NCBI GenBank assembly: GCA_017964325.1
Contig: JAGCSE010000199.1
Span: 1-20,520 of the forward strand
From: Victivallales bacterium
GTDB taxonomy: Bacteria > Verrucomicrobiota > Lentisphaeria > Oligosphaerales > Oligosphaeraceae
Direction: 5' to 3'
DNA length: 20,520 nucleotides
Below are positions 6,244 through 13,580 of this stretch, piece by piece. Each line of letters begins with the position of its first letter. Positions within the stretch are counted from its first letter, which is position 1. The position numbers were made by a program, and so were the translations under genes. Under the pieces are notes generated by a model, which was not told the origin of the DNA, searched no databases, and saw only the letters and a list, made by a program, of their open reading frames with translations.

Positions 6244-9126
6244 ATATGGCTTTTTTGCAGGGACTAGCTTGAAACGGTCCAGATTGAGGCCGCCGCCTTT
6301 GTCGTTGACGAGTTCGATGCGGTGTTCGCCGGATGTCAGTTTGAGCAGGACAGGCTTGTCGTCAATGACAGGATAGATTTCCTTGAAATCATTGGTCTTG
6401 CCGCTCCATCCGCCTGTACTGGGGAACTTGAAGGAGCCGTAATCCTTGCCATCGACTTTGACGATTCGCCGGACGCCTTCAAAAATATCGCAGCAGGCCT
6501 TGAGCTGAAGGAGATAGGTGCCGTCCTGCGGGACGGTGACGTTCCATGCGAGGCTGTGTCCGTCTGAATCCCAGTACATGAGGGCGAGGCCGTCCGAACC
6601 GACTTTTGTGACGGCCGCGACCTTGTTGGCGTCCTTGTTGACAAGCGTTTCTTTCGTAAAGTCTTCCGCCTGAACGACGATGGCCTTGTCAAGCTGAGGC
6701 TTGTAGGCGGAGACGTCGGGAGCCTGATAGAAGTATTTGGCCAGTTCGGGCGGGGCGTTTCCCGCCGAAAGCGTCATGGTGATGGTGCCTTTCTGGACTG
6801 GTTTGTCCATGAAAACGCCTATCCGGTTGGGGCCGAGGGCTCCGAATTGGCAGACAATCCGCTCTGATTTGGTCGTAAACGGAGCGTCCGCCGTGATTTG
6901 GATATTCATGCACCTGTCTTCGCGGTTGTAGATCGTGCACTTTTCTGGGGATAGGATGAAGACATGTTCATTGCTGATGAGGGCGGTGCTGAAGTCTTTG
7001 GGCTCCGTGAATTCGACGGCGTCCGTCAACGTGATCGTCTTGTTCGGGCGGTTGAAGACGAATGTGCGGATAAGCGACTTGAGTTCGGGAACGTCGTATG
7101 CGGATGTGAAATCGATGACGAGCGTATCCTGTTCATCCGTCATTTCCGTCTTGATGACTTTTCCTTGTGCCTGGGGACCAGGGGATTGCAACTTTCCCGC
7201 GACGACGGGGACGGGATGTCCGAAAGAGTTGAGCTTGTTGAACGTGTAGCGTTTGTCGCTGAAAACGTCCCGCGTGTAGGCTTCGCCGCCTGGGTCAATG
7301 ACGAAACGGCAGCTGTTCCAGGAGACGACGAAGGAGCCGACGTCGTTGTGGTTGTGGTGTTCGGCGTTGTGGCCGCCTTTGATGGCGGCGCCGAAAACGC
7401 GTCCTTTTTCATCCGTGTCGCGGAAGACATAGATGCCCGCCTGCGGGAATTCCGAGCGGATGTGATAGGGCGCGTCTTCAGGCAGGGCCTGACTGTATTG
7501 CGTCTCGTCATCGAAGGCGATCAGCGGCATGAAGGGGAAGCCGACATCCAATACCTGCCGTGGCTTGAGGCGTTTGCGAAGAGCCTGCGGCCAATGGCGC
7601 TGGATGAGGACAAGATGTTCGATGGACGGCTGGATGTTGACATTGCAATCCGCGAAGGCGGGGGCGATGCCGTCTTCAATCTGGATGTTCTTGGCGAAAG
7701 CGGCAATTTTTCCGACTTTGGGATTCGCGAAGATGTTCACTTTGCCGCCTGTGTTTTGCAGGATGTGTTCGCCCATGGCGAGGAAATGGCCGAATCCGTA
7801 GCCCCAGTAGCCAAGCCCCTCGGAACAGTATCCGTCATCCGTGAAGCCGGAAAGGAAATTCGCCTGCGCAAATTCAGACGCCACAATGACTTCCGCCCGT
7901 ATCAGCTTGTCATCCGCAAGCGTGAGGATGCAGTTGACCATGTTGCCCGGGCAGACGGCGGTCCAATTGTTCGTGCCGTACATCCAACCATGTCCGTATG
8001 TGTCGCCCGTGTGGAGCATGGCGACGAAGGGATTGATGGAGCGGCGGAAGACCTCCTGTTTCAGCAAGGCGCGTGTCTCCGGCTTCAGTTTGTCTTGAAA
8101 CAGCCAATCGACGGTTGCAAGATTGGAGGCCCGTTCCGATGCGAAAAGATCTGAATACAAGCGGGTTCCATTGAAATTCGTAAGCCCCGAATCATGGGCG
8201 GGGACGACCCAGCTGCGTTCATGAAGGATGGCGTTGATTTCGCGTTCGAGGGCTGGCAGGAAGCGCCCCTTGTTTTCAATGCCTTCCGCGACGGCGAAGG
8301 TGAACAGTCGGTATGTCCGTTCATGGTAAGGCTTTTCGTATGTCCCGCGGTCGCCTTTTTCCAAGAACAGCATGTAGTCTTCGTCCTTCAGTTCGGGCGG
8401 TTCGGACTTCATGAACGTGGCCGCCCGCTCGATGATTTTATCCGAATCGGTTGGATTGGGGAGATGGTCCCATTTGTCACGGCGAGTGACGGGATAGCCG
8501 ACACCTTGCGGCTTGTCCGGCAGCCAGTCATAGACTTGCCAGACTTTTACCGGAGCGGGGGCCGGAAAACCGGAATAGGAGAGATAGGGGATTTTTTTCG
8601 TTTCGTCCGGCGTGAGTTCATAGAGGGTGAAATCATCAAACGCATCGTTGACTTTTGCATTGCCGGGGGAATGGATCCAGAGCTGCGCGGTGGCGGCGTT
8701 TTTGCAGGCGATGAAATAGAGGCTGTTCAGCGTCCATTCAAATGTGTCCTGCATGCGCAGGACGATTTCGCCGCGTGTTTCGCGGGCGGGCTGCATGTTA
8801 CCGTTTTCATTGAAGACCTGCACATAGACACTGGTTCTGTCCAAACCGCCTGGCAGTCTTTTCGACCAGAAATCAAGCCTGTATCCAACGCCCGGTTTGA
8901 CATGGAAGGGGGGGGAATAGGTGCTTGAACCACCTTTCCCTTCGGAATTTAGGACATGAAGGCCAAAATTGCCTGAACGCGCGGCCGCCGCATCCACGGA
9001 AGCGAGAGCGTTGCGGTTCTGCCAGCCATTGAATTGCTGTTCAAAATCGAAATTGGACACATGGACGACAGTCTCCGCGAAGACGCATGAGACCAAAAGC
9101 AGAAATGACAGAATATGTTTGTTCAT
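6241..9126 (-). CDS. Secreted heparinase II/III-type polysaccharide lyase with N- and C-terminal carbohydrate-binding-like domains
   Basis: The product has 961 residues. Signal peptide ILSFLLLVSCVFA (5-17). An N-terminal beta-sandwich (about 20-170; NFDFEQQFNGW... to DAFDDFTLYE) looks carbohydrate-binding. An alpha/alpha-toroid follows (about 210-530) with YGTNNWTAVCPG (383-394) and DGYCSEGLGYWGYG (431-444), the Asn- and Tyr-bearing motifs of heparinase II/III-like lyases. The anti-parallel beta-sheet domain has HHNHNDVGS (590-598), holding the conserved His/Asp site, and DPGGEAYT (611-618). Residues from about 825 (IVVQAEDF...) to the end (LNLDRFKLV) match a CBM6/35-like sandwich. Such enzymes cleave uronate-containing polysaccharides by beta-elimination in the periplasm or outside the cell; the exact substrate (PL12, 15, 17, 21 or other) cannot be read here. 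AAGGA (9140-9136) is nine bases before ATG. It lies 26 bases after the small membrane protein gene, so co-transcription is likely. Confidence 0.92.
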   Translation of the reverse strand: MNKHILSFLLLVSCVFAETVVHVSNFDFEQQFNGWQNRNALASVDAAAARSGNFGLHVLNSEGKGGSSTYSPPFHVKPGVGYRLDFWSKRLPGGLDRTSVYVQVFNENGNMQPARETRGEIVLRMQDTFEWTLNSLYFIACKNAATAQLWIHSPGNAKVNDAFDDFTLYELTPDETKKIPYLSYSGFPAPAPVKVWQVYDWLPDKPQGVGYPVTRRDKWDHLPNPTDSDKIIERAATFMKSEPPELKDEDYMLFLEKGDRGTYEKPYHERTYRLFTFAVAEGIENKGRFLPALEREINAILHERSWVVPAHDSGLTNFNGTRLYSDLFASERASNLATVDWLFQDKLKPETRALLKQEVFRRSINPFVAMLHTGDTYGHGWMYGTNNWTAVCPGNMVNCILTLADDKLIRAEVIVASEFAQANFLSGFTDDGYCSEGLGYWGYGFGHFLAMGEHILQNTGGKVNIFANPKVGKIAAFAKNIQIEDGIAPAFADCNVNIQPSIEHLVLIQRHWPQALRKRLKPRQVLDVGFPFMPLIAFDDETQYSQALPEDAPYHIRSEFPQAGIYVFRDTDEKGRVFGAAIKGGHNAEHHNHNDVGSFVVSWNSCRFVIDPGGEAYTRDVFSDKRYTFNKLNSFGHPVPVVAGKLQSPGPQAQGKVIKTEMTDEQDTLVIDFTSAYDVPELKSLIRTFVFNRPNKTITLTDAVEFTEPKDFSTALISNEHVFILSPEKCTIYNREDRCMNIQITADAPFTTKSERIVCQFGALGPNRIGVFMDKPVQKGTITMTLSAGNAPPELAKYFYQAPDVSAYKPQLDKAIVVQAEDFTKETLVNKDANKVAAVTKVGSDGLALMYWDSDGHSLAWNVTVPQDGTYLLQLKACCDIFEGVRRIVKVDGKDYGSFKFPSTGGWSGKTNDFKEIYPVIDDKPVLLKLTSGEHRIELVNDKGGGLNLDRFKLVPAKKPY

Positions 9127-9152
9127 TCTTTCGAATCCTTATAATATTAATG

Positions 9153-9605
9153 CTATATAATAGTATTGCCAACGACGTCCGATTGGTTTGATACTTCCTT
9201 CACATGGTTCTTTGGAAATATCCGCCAGACCGCGCCGCCGCCCAGAGCCGCCAGCGGAATCAGCAGTAGATTCCAGAGAATCATGGCTTTCACATCACGG
9301 AAGCGCGGATGGAAGTCATGTCTGGCATATTCTGCATGGATGGCGGGGGGCATTTGGTCGATGTTGGTGTTTGGGGCGAAGCGGTCGCGGAGTTCCATGC
9401 GGTAATGCCATCCGCTCCAAATCGTTGTGACGGCAATTGGCAGGATGACAAACGGCAGGGCGAGCAACCATACGAAGAAAAAATGCTTTCTATGGCGCAA
9501 CAGAATGGCGGCATAGACGAACCATGCCATTGCCAATGGGACGAGCAGCCACAGGCGGCATTCATAGATGACCTTGAATATTTTAAGGCTTGCGGGAATT
9601 TCCAT
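9153..9605 (-). CDS. Small membrane protein with three predicted helices, function unknown
   Basis: This 150-residue protein has no family I recognise. Predicted transmembrane helices lie at about 17-38 (LWLLVPLAMAWFVYAAILL), 42-63 (FFFVWLLALPFVILPIAVTTIW) and 107-129 (AMILWNLLLIPLAALGGGAVW). A hydrophilic segment between helices 2 and 3 is rich in His and Arg (HAEYARHDFHPRFRD). The stop is 26 bases before the start of the lyase gene on the same strand, so the two probably form an operon with this gene first. Any role in lyase function is speculative. The ribosome binding site is poor. The 5' leader contains a nine-base-period repeat and can pair with a second copy 70 bases further upstream. 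Confidence 0.75.
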   Translation of the reverse strand: MEIPASLKIFKVIYECRLWLLVPLAMAWFVYAAILLRHRKHFFFVWLLALPFVILPIAVTTIWSGWHYRMELRDRFAPNTNIDQMPPAIHAEYARHDFHPRFRDVKAMILWNLLLIPLAALGGGAVWRIFPKNHVKEVSNQSDVVGNTII

Positions 9606-9620
9606 AGCTTTTCATCTTCG

Positions 9621-9647
9621 GGAAATACTGGATATTCTGGTATAGTG
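9621..9647 (+). repeat. Nine-base-period minisatellite, left inverted copy (three units)
   Basis: Three 9-mers are read on the plus strand: GGAAATACT, GGATATTCT, GGTATAGTG. The tract starts 16 bases upstream of the small membrane-protein ATG. CTGGATATTCTGG (9628-9640) is the exact reverse complement of 9711-9723. Confidence 0.7.
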
Positions 9648-9700
9648 CTTTATTAACATATTGTTTTTTTCTGTATTGCAAATTATTCTATAAAAAACAT

Positions 9701-9754
9701 TCCAGAGTCTCCAGAATATCCAGAGCCTCTAAAGCTTCCAGTATCCCCAGAAAA
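9701..9754 (-). repeat. Nine-base-period minisatellite, right inverted copy (six units)
   Basis: Six consecutive 9-mers are read on the plus strand: TCCAGAGTC, TCCAGAATA, TCCAGAGCC, TCTAAAGCT, TCCAGTATC, CCCAGAAAA. The consensus is TCCAGAxxx, and the same family lies in opposite orientation at 9621-9647. In the plus-strand frame beginning at 9657 the units encode a Pro-Glu-x-like tripeptide run; coding is not supported. Confidence 0.75.
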
Positions 9755-9903
9755 ACTTTGCGGCTTGGGGCATTTGTATTCAGTAAAACCTGTTGAAGAA
9801 ATTCGGAAAAAGGTTGCTCCTGCATTCATGGCTGTTATGTTTAAAAAATCAGGGAGGAATTTATAGTAAATTTTTCTAAAAACTGAAAATCTGCACCGTA
9901 TTG

Positions 9904-9932
9904 TGCCCCCCTTGGCATTGGGGGCAATTTTT
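9904..9932 (+). terminator. Rho-independent-terminator-like hairpin
   Basis: TGCCCCC at 9904-9910 and GGGGGCA at 9920-9926 form a 7-bp GC-rich stem with a 9-base loop, followed by ATTTTTA on the plus strand. No annotated plus-strand gene lies upstream within this intergenic region. It could end an unannotated transcript, act as a leader attenuator for the scaffold/GGGtGRT operon, or be a barrier to transcription. Confidence 0.6.
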
Positions 9933-10124
9933 ACGTATCAAAGAAAACTAACCGAAATAATTCTCAAATCAATGGAGAAGCATTTCAGGGCTGTTTGGAC
10001 GAAAAGTAAGGGGAATAATTGAAAAAGCAGATTGACACATTAAATTTATAAAGATGTTTTTTGCAGTCGTGCCGTGGACAAGAAGCGGCGAGTGTGAATG
10101 TAGTTGAAAAAGCGAAGGGAACCG

Positions 10125-10823
10125 ATGAACACACACGAAGTAGATCAGATGTGCTGCGTGGCCCAGGGATGCAAACATGGTGCAGCCCCGATTCCGCAGG
10201 AAGGACAGTGGACACAGGCGAAAGAAATCGCGGACATTTCCGGCTTTACGCACGGCATTGGTTGGTGCGCTCCTCAGCAGGGCACCTGCAAGCTGTCGTT
10301 GAATGTCAAGAAGGGCGTGATTCAGGAAGCATTGGTTGAGACGATTGGCTGCAGCGGCATGACGCATTCAGCGGCCATGGCTGCTGAAATCCTGCCTGGC
10401 AAGACGATTCTTGAAGCGTTGAACACGGACTTGGTGTGCGATGCCATCAACACCGCGATGCGCGAACTGTTCCTCCAAATTGTCTATGGACGTTCGCAGA
10501 GCGCCTTCAGCGAAAACGGGTTGGCGATTGGCGCGGGCTTGGAAGATTTGGGCAAAGGTCTTCGTTCGCAGGTCGGCACGATGTACGGAACGCTTGAGAA
10601 GGGCCCGCGTTATCTTGAGATGGCCGAAGGCTATGTCAAGCAGGTCTTCCTGGACAAGAACGATGAGATCATCGGCTATGAATATGTGAAGCTCGGCGTC
10701 ATGATGGAAAACATCAAGAAGGGCATGGACGCCAATGAAGCGTTGGCGAAGGCCACGGGCAAATATGGTCGTACCACCGCCGAAGATGGTGCCGTCAAGA
10801 GCATTGATCCGCGCAAGGCATAA
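10125..10823 (+). CDS. Iron-sulfur cluster assembly scaffold-like protein, partner of GGGtGRT protein
   Basis: This 232-residue protein matches the family annotated as 'iron-sulfur cluster assembly scaffold protein', which in anaerobes sits directly before GGGtGRT genes. Landmarks are QMCCVAQGCKHGAAPIP (residues 9-24), SGFTHGIGWCAPQQGTC (39-55), ETIGCSGMTHSAAM (72-85) and YGRSQSAFSENGL (121-133). Cysteines at 48, 55, 76 and 105 lie in these conserved segments and are candidate ligands. The family resembles NifU/IscU scaffolds, but Fe-S assembly has been inferred rather than shown, to my knowledge. A TTG at 10104 would add seven residues; ATG at 10125 is preferred because AAGGGA (10115-10120) lies four bases upstream and relatives begin close to this point. 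The stop overlaps the next gene's ribosome binding site, which indicates translational coupling. Confidence 0.88.
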   Translation: MNTHEVDQMCCVAQGCKHGAAPIPQEGQWTQAKEIADISGFTHGIGWCAPQQGTCKLSLNVKKGVIQEALVETIGCSGMTHSAAMAAEILPGKTILEALNTDLVCDAINTAMRELFLQIVYGRSQSAFSENGLAIGAGLEDLGKGLRSQVGTMYGTLEKGPRYLEMAEGYVKQVFLDKNDEIIGYEYVKLGVMMENIKKGMDANEALAKATGKYGRTTAEDGAVKSIDPRKA

Positions 10824-10836
10824 GGAGAATAACACC

Positions 10837-11838
10837 ATGGCACTTTTTGAATCATACGAACGTCGTGAACCGCAGATTCTTGCGGTTTTGAAGAAATATG
10901 GCATCAACAGCGTCGAAGAATGCCGCGAAATCTGCAAGGCGAAAGGCTTCGATCCCTACGAAATCACGGAAGGCATCCAGCCGATTTGCTTTGAAAATGC
11001 GAAGTGGGCTTACACGGTTGGCGCCGCCATCGCCGTGAAGAAAGGCTGCAAGAAAGCCGCTGACGCGGCCGAAGCCATCGGTGAAGGTCTTCAGGCCTTC
11101 TGCATCCCCGGCTCCGTCGCTGACGACCGCAAGGTCGGTCTCGGCCATGGCAACCTCGGCGCGATGTTGCTCCGTGACGAGACGAAATGCTTCTGCTTCC
11201 TCGCCGGACACGAATCGTTTGCCGCTGCTGAAGGCGCAATCGGCATCGCGAAAAAGGCCAACGTCGTCCGCAAAGAACCGTTGAAAGTCTGCTTGAACGG
11301 ACTTGGCAAGAACGCCGCCTACATCATCAGCCGCATCAACGGTTTCACCTACGTCGAAACGAAATTCGACTATTTCACCGGCAAGCTGCAGATTGTGCGC
11401 GAAGTCCCGTTCTCGAACGGCCCGAAGGCCGCTGTCCGTTGCTACGGCGCGGATGACGTACGCGAAGGCGTTGCCATCATGTGGCAGGAAAGCGTCGATG
11501 TGTCCATCACGGGCAACTCCACAAATCCGACGCGCTTCCAGCATCCTGTCGCCGGCACGTACAAGAAGGAATGCAACGAACGCGGCAAGAAGTATTTCTC
11601 CGTCGCTTCCGGCGGTGGCACTGGCCGTACGCTTCATCCGGATAACATGGCTGCTGGTCCTGCCTCCTACGGCATGACGGACACAATGGGCCGTATGCAC
11701 AGCGATGCGCAGTTCGCAGGTTCCTCCTCCGTTCCCGCCCACGTTGAAATGATGGGCCTGATCGGTATGGGCAACAACCCGATGGTTGGCGCAACGGTTT
11801 CCGTCGCTGTCGCCGTCGAAGAAGCAATGAACAAATAA
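10837..11838 (+). CDS. GGGtGRT protein
   Basis: This 333-residue cytoplasmic protein starts MALFESYERR and carries the family-defining motif GGGTGRT at residues 259-265, followed by LHPDNMAAGPASYGMTDT. Other conserved parts are GLGHGNLGAMLL (101-112), FLAGHESFAAAEGAIGIA (121-138) and ITGNSTNPTRFQHPVAGTYKKE (224-245). The biochemical role of this family is not established; it is found mainly in strict anaerobes beside the scaffold-like gene, as here. AAGGAG at 10822-10827 overlaps the upstream stop codon and lies nine bases before ATG at 10837. In-frame start codons upstream lie inside the scaffold gene and are rejected. Length matches the family. A strong terminator follows, so the two genes form a closed operon. 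Confidence 0.93.
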   Translation: MALFESYERREPQILAVLKKYGINSVEECREICKAKGFDPYEITEGIQPICFENAKWAYTVGAAIAVKKGCKKAADAAEAIGEGLQAFCIPGSVADDRKVGLGHGNLGAMLLRDETKCFCFLAGHESFAAAEGAIGIAKKANVVRKEPLKVCLNGLGKNAAYIISRINGFTYVETKFDYFTGKLQIVREVPFSNGPKAAVRCYGADDVREGVAIMWQESVDVSITGNSTNPTRFQHPVAGTYKKECNERGKKYFSVASGGGTGRTLHPDNMAAGPASYGMTDTMGRMHSDAQFAGSSSVPAHVEMMGLIGMGNNPMVGATVSVAVAVEEAMNK

Positions 11839-11867
11839 ATCGTCCATAGCTTTGTCTTGAAATAATG

Positions 11868-11921
11868 AAAAGAGGCTGTTGCAAGACCTTATATGTCAAG
11901 CAATAACCTCTTTTCTATTTT
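11868..11921 (+). terminator. Rho-independent terminator of the scaffold/GGGtGRT operon
   Basis: AAAAGAGG (11868-11875) pairs with CCTCTTTT (11907-11914), and inner TTGC (11879-11882) pairs with GCAA (11900-11903). A 17-base loop closes the stem and CTATTTTT follows. It begins 30 bases after the GGGtGRT stop. The A/T-flanked stem could work in both directions. Confidence 0.85.
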
Positions 11922-11961
11922 TCATAGGGCAAAGTATGAGACGTGTTTTTCGCCAATTTTT

Positions 11962-11989
11962 TTGACAGTACATCCCTTTTCAACATGAT
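11962..11989 (+). promoter_or_regulatory. Possible promoter giving a near-leaderless mRNA
   Basis: TTGACA at 11962-11967 is followed after 16 bases by CATGAT at 11984-11989, a moderate -10 match. This would put the transcription start within a few bases of the ATG at 12000, which has no visible ribosome binding site. The evidence is consensus match and spacing only; the -10 box is weak. Confidence 0.3.
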
Positions 11990-11999
11990 AGCCTGAAAT

Positions 12000-12647
12000 A
12001 TGCCCAAACAGTCTCCAAAGAAAAAAATGCCCAAATGGTTGAGATGGCTGGCGATAATCGTCGGCTCGATTCTGGGCTTGGTCTTGATATTGGCCTTGAT
12101 TGGCTGGTTGACTTTCTGTAAGCTACGTGATGCGTGGACGTTGAAAGAACGCGAACCATTGCCAGAAGTTGTTGTGACAAAGGAGGATGTCAATCGTCTG
12201 ACTCCGACTTACAAGAAAATCAAGCAGGCGTTTTCGGGCAAGGTGAAAGGTGAGACGACCGTCGTGCTGGAAAGCGATGATTTGGACAAGTTCGTGTCGG
12301 TCGCCAATGAAGGCCGCCATGTGAAAGAAGTGGCTCGTTTCCGTATTGAAGGTGACAAGGTGATTGTCAAGACGGATGTGAATTTGGATCGTTTCCCGTT
12401 GTTCAAGGGGCGCTATCTCTCAGGCGATTTCAGTTGGGATGTGTCGATGGATGAAAAAGCGTGGCATTTTCATTTGGATTCCGTCAAGGTGAAAGAAAAC
12501 AATATGCCTGACTGGATGCTTAAACATATCAATAAGAAAATCAATAGCAAAGAGGAAATACTTCGAACGCAATTGGCTCCAGAATGGGCGCAAAGGGTGA
12601 AGTCGTTGACCGTAAAAGACGGCAAGTTGACAGTGGTCATCAAATAA
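12000..12647 (+). CDS. Membrane-anchored protein of unknown function with extracytoplasmic beta-rich domain
   Basis: The product has 215 residues: a basic start (MPKQSPKKKMPKW), one transmembrane helix at about 16-39 (LAIIVGSILGLVLILALIGWL), then an extracytoplasmic region. This region has repeated 'GDKVIVKTDVNLDRF' and 'DGKLTVVIK' strands and resembles small single-pass proteins of the DUF2140/YpmS type, though the match is too weak to name it. A second in-frame ATG at 12027 also begins MPK and would leave the helix intact; neither start has a ribosome binding site. The next gene starts nine bases after this stop, with its AAGGGA overlapping the stop, so the two are co-translated. The upstream terminator separates them from the GGGtGRT operon. 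Confidence 0.75.
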   Translation: MPKQSPKKKMPKWLRWLAIIVGSILGLVLILALIGWLTFCKLRDAWTLKEREPLPEVVVTKEDVNRLTPTYKKIKQAFSGKVKGETTVVLESDDLDKFVSVANEGRHVKEVARFRIEGDKVIVKTDVNLDRFPLFKGRYLSGDFSWDVSMDEKAWHFHLDSVKVKENNMPDWMLKHINKKINSKEEILRTQLAPEWAQRVKSLTVKDGKLTVVIK

Positions 12648-12656
12648 GGGAAATCC

Positions 12657-13580
12657 ATGAAAATCAGTATGTTGCCAATCGTGTTTCTTGCCATTGCGCT
12701 GTCCGCCGAACCGTTGACGGAACTCAAAGTACTTTCCATTGGCAATTCCTTTACGGTCAATGCTCACAGTTATTTTGGTGAAATCATAAAACAGCATGGA
12801 AAGGCGAAAGCCACGATCGGCATGGCGCAGATCGGTGGCTGTACGTTTGAACGGCATTGGAACGAACATCTGAAATCGGAGGCTGATACATCTCATAAGC
12901 CATATAAATACAATGGAAAGCCGATGAGTTTGCGTGATTATCTGACGGCCGAAAAGTGGGATGTCGTGACGATTCAGGCCCAGAGCCTGCAAGCGGCGCA
13001 GCCAGAGACATGGCAGCCGTATCTTGATAATATTCTTGGACTTGTGAAGGAATTGGCACCGCAGGCGAAAATCGTTCTCTATCGTACATGGGCTTATCGG
13101 CCCGACCATGGACTGTTTCTTAAGAGCAAAACAGGTTTCACTGCAGAGAAAATGAACACGTACATCGGGAAGGCTTTTGAGGAGTTGTCCAAAAAGCTCG
13201 GCAATGCGCCGATCATACCTGCAGGCGATGCTATATGGGCGGCATATCAGGATGAGCCTGAGAAATTTACGTTTCCCGATACGGCTTTTGACTACAAGAA
13301 AGCCGTCCATCCGAATCTTCCCAACCAGGCAGGTTCCTTACACAACGGATATCGTTGGAGGAAGAACAAAAAGACAAACGAATGGAAATTGGCGTGCGAT
13401 GCGAGCCATTTGAATCCACGCGGTCGCTATCTTGTTGGATGCCTGTGGTATGCGTTTCTTTTCAGGCAGAACATCAATGATTTGACGTGGGCTCCAAAAG
13501 GAATTTCCGCCGAAGATGGGGCGTTTTTGCGTGGCATTGCGCAGAAATTTGCAGGAAAAGGACTTGTTATCGATCCATGA
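12657..13580 (+). CDS. Exported DUF4886 SGNH-type hydrolase
   Basis: The 307-residue protein has a short signal peptide (residues 1-17, ending ALSA before EPL). The core is a DUF4886/SGNH-like fold: LKVLSIGNSFTVNAH at 23-37 gives block I with Ser31 as the likely nucleophile, GMAQIGGCTFERHW (55-68) corresponds to block II, WDVVTIQAQS (101-110) to block III, and CDASHLNPRGRYL (247-259) carries Asp248 and His251 of the catalytic Asp-x-x-His. Such enzymes are thought to remove acyl groups from carbohydrates; an esterase role on glycans broken down by the neighbouring secreted enzymes is an inference. AAGGGA at 12646-12651 fixes the start five bases later. The last 14 bases overlap the 3' end of the YejM-like gene on the other strand. 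Confidence 0.88.
   Translation: MKISMLPIVFLAIALSAEPLTELKVLSIGNSFTVNAHSYFGEIIKQHGKAKATIGMAQIGGCTFERHWNEHLKSEADTSHKPYKYNGKPMSLRDYLTAEKWDVVTIQAQSLQAAQPETWQPYLDNILGLVKELAPQAKIVLYRTWAYRPDHGLFLKSKTGFTAEKMNTYIGKAFEELSKKLGNAPIIPAGDAIWAAYQDEPEKFTFPDTAFDYKKAVHPNLPNQAGSLHNGYRWRKNKKTNEWKLACDASHLNPRGRYLVGCLWYAFLFRQNINDLTWAPKGISAEDGAFLRGIAQKFAGKGLVIDP

Larger units (their letters stand above)
9606..10124. other. Divergent intergenic region with minisatellite copies and a terminator-like hairpin
   Basis: About 520 bases separate the minus-strand glycan operon from the plus-strand Fe-S scaffold/GGGtGRT operon. It contains the two minisatellite tracts, the hairpin at 9904-9926, and an open frame without a start codon at 9657-9866. 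A TTGACA is present at 10032-10037, but the only TATAAA (10047-10052) is nine bases away, too close for a sigma70 promoter. Promoters for both directions should lie here but could not be fixed. Confidence 0.5.

Noticed and set aside
6964..8154. Long plus-strand open frame opposite the lyase gene (396 codons)
   Set aside because: Shadow of the minus-strand lyase, which has clear catalytic motifs and a signal peptide.
10032..10052. TTGACA with downstream TATAAA before the scaffold/GGGtGRT operon
   Set aside because: The boxes are only nine bases apart, and no acceptable -10 box lies 16-18 bases after TTGACA.
10852..11847. Long minus-strand open frame opposite the GGGtGRT gene (331 codons)
   Set aside because: Low-complexity antisense frame over a strongly conserved gene with a good ribosome binding site.
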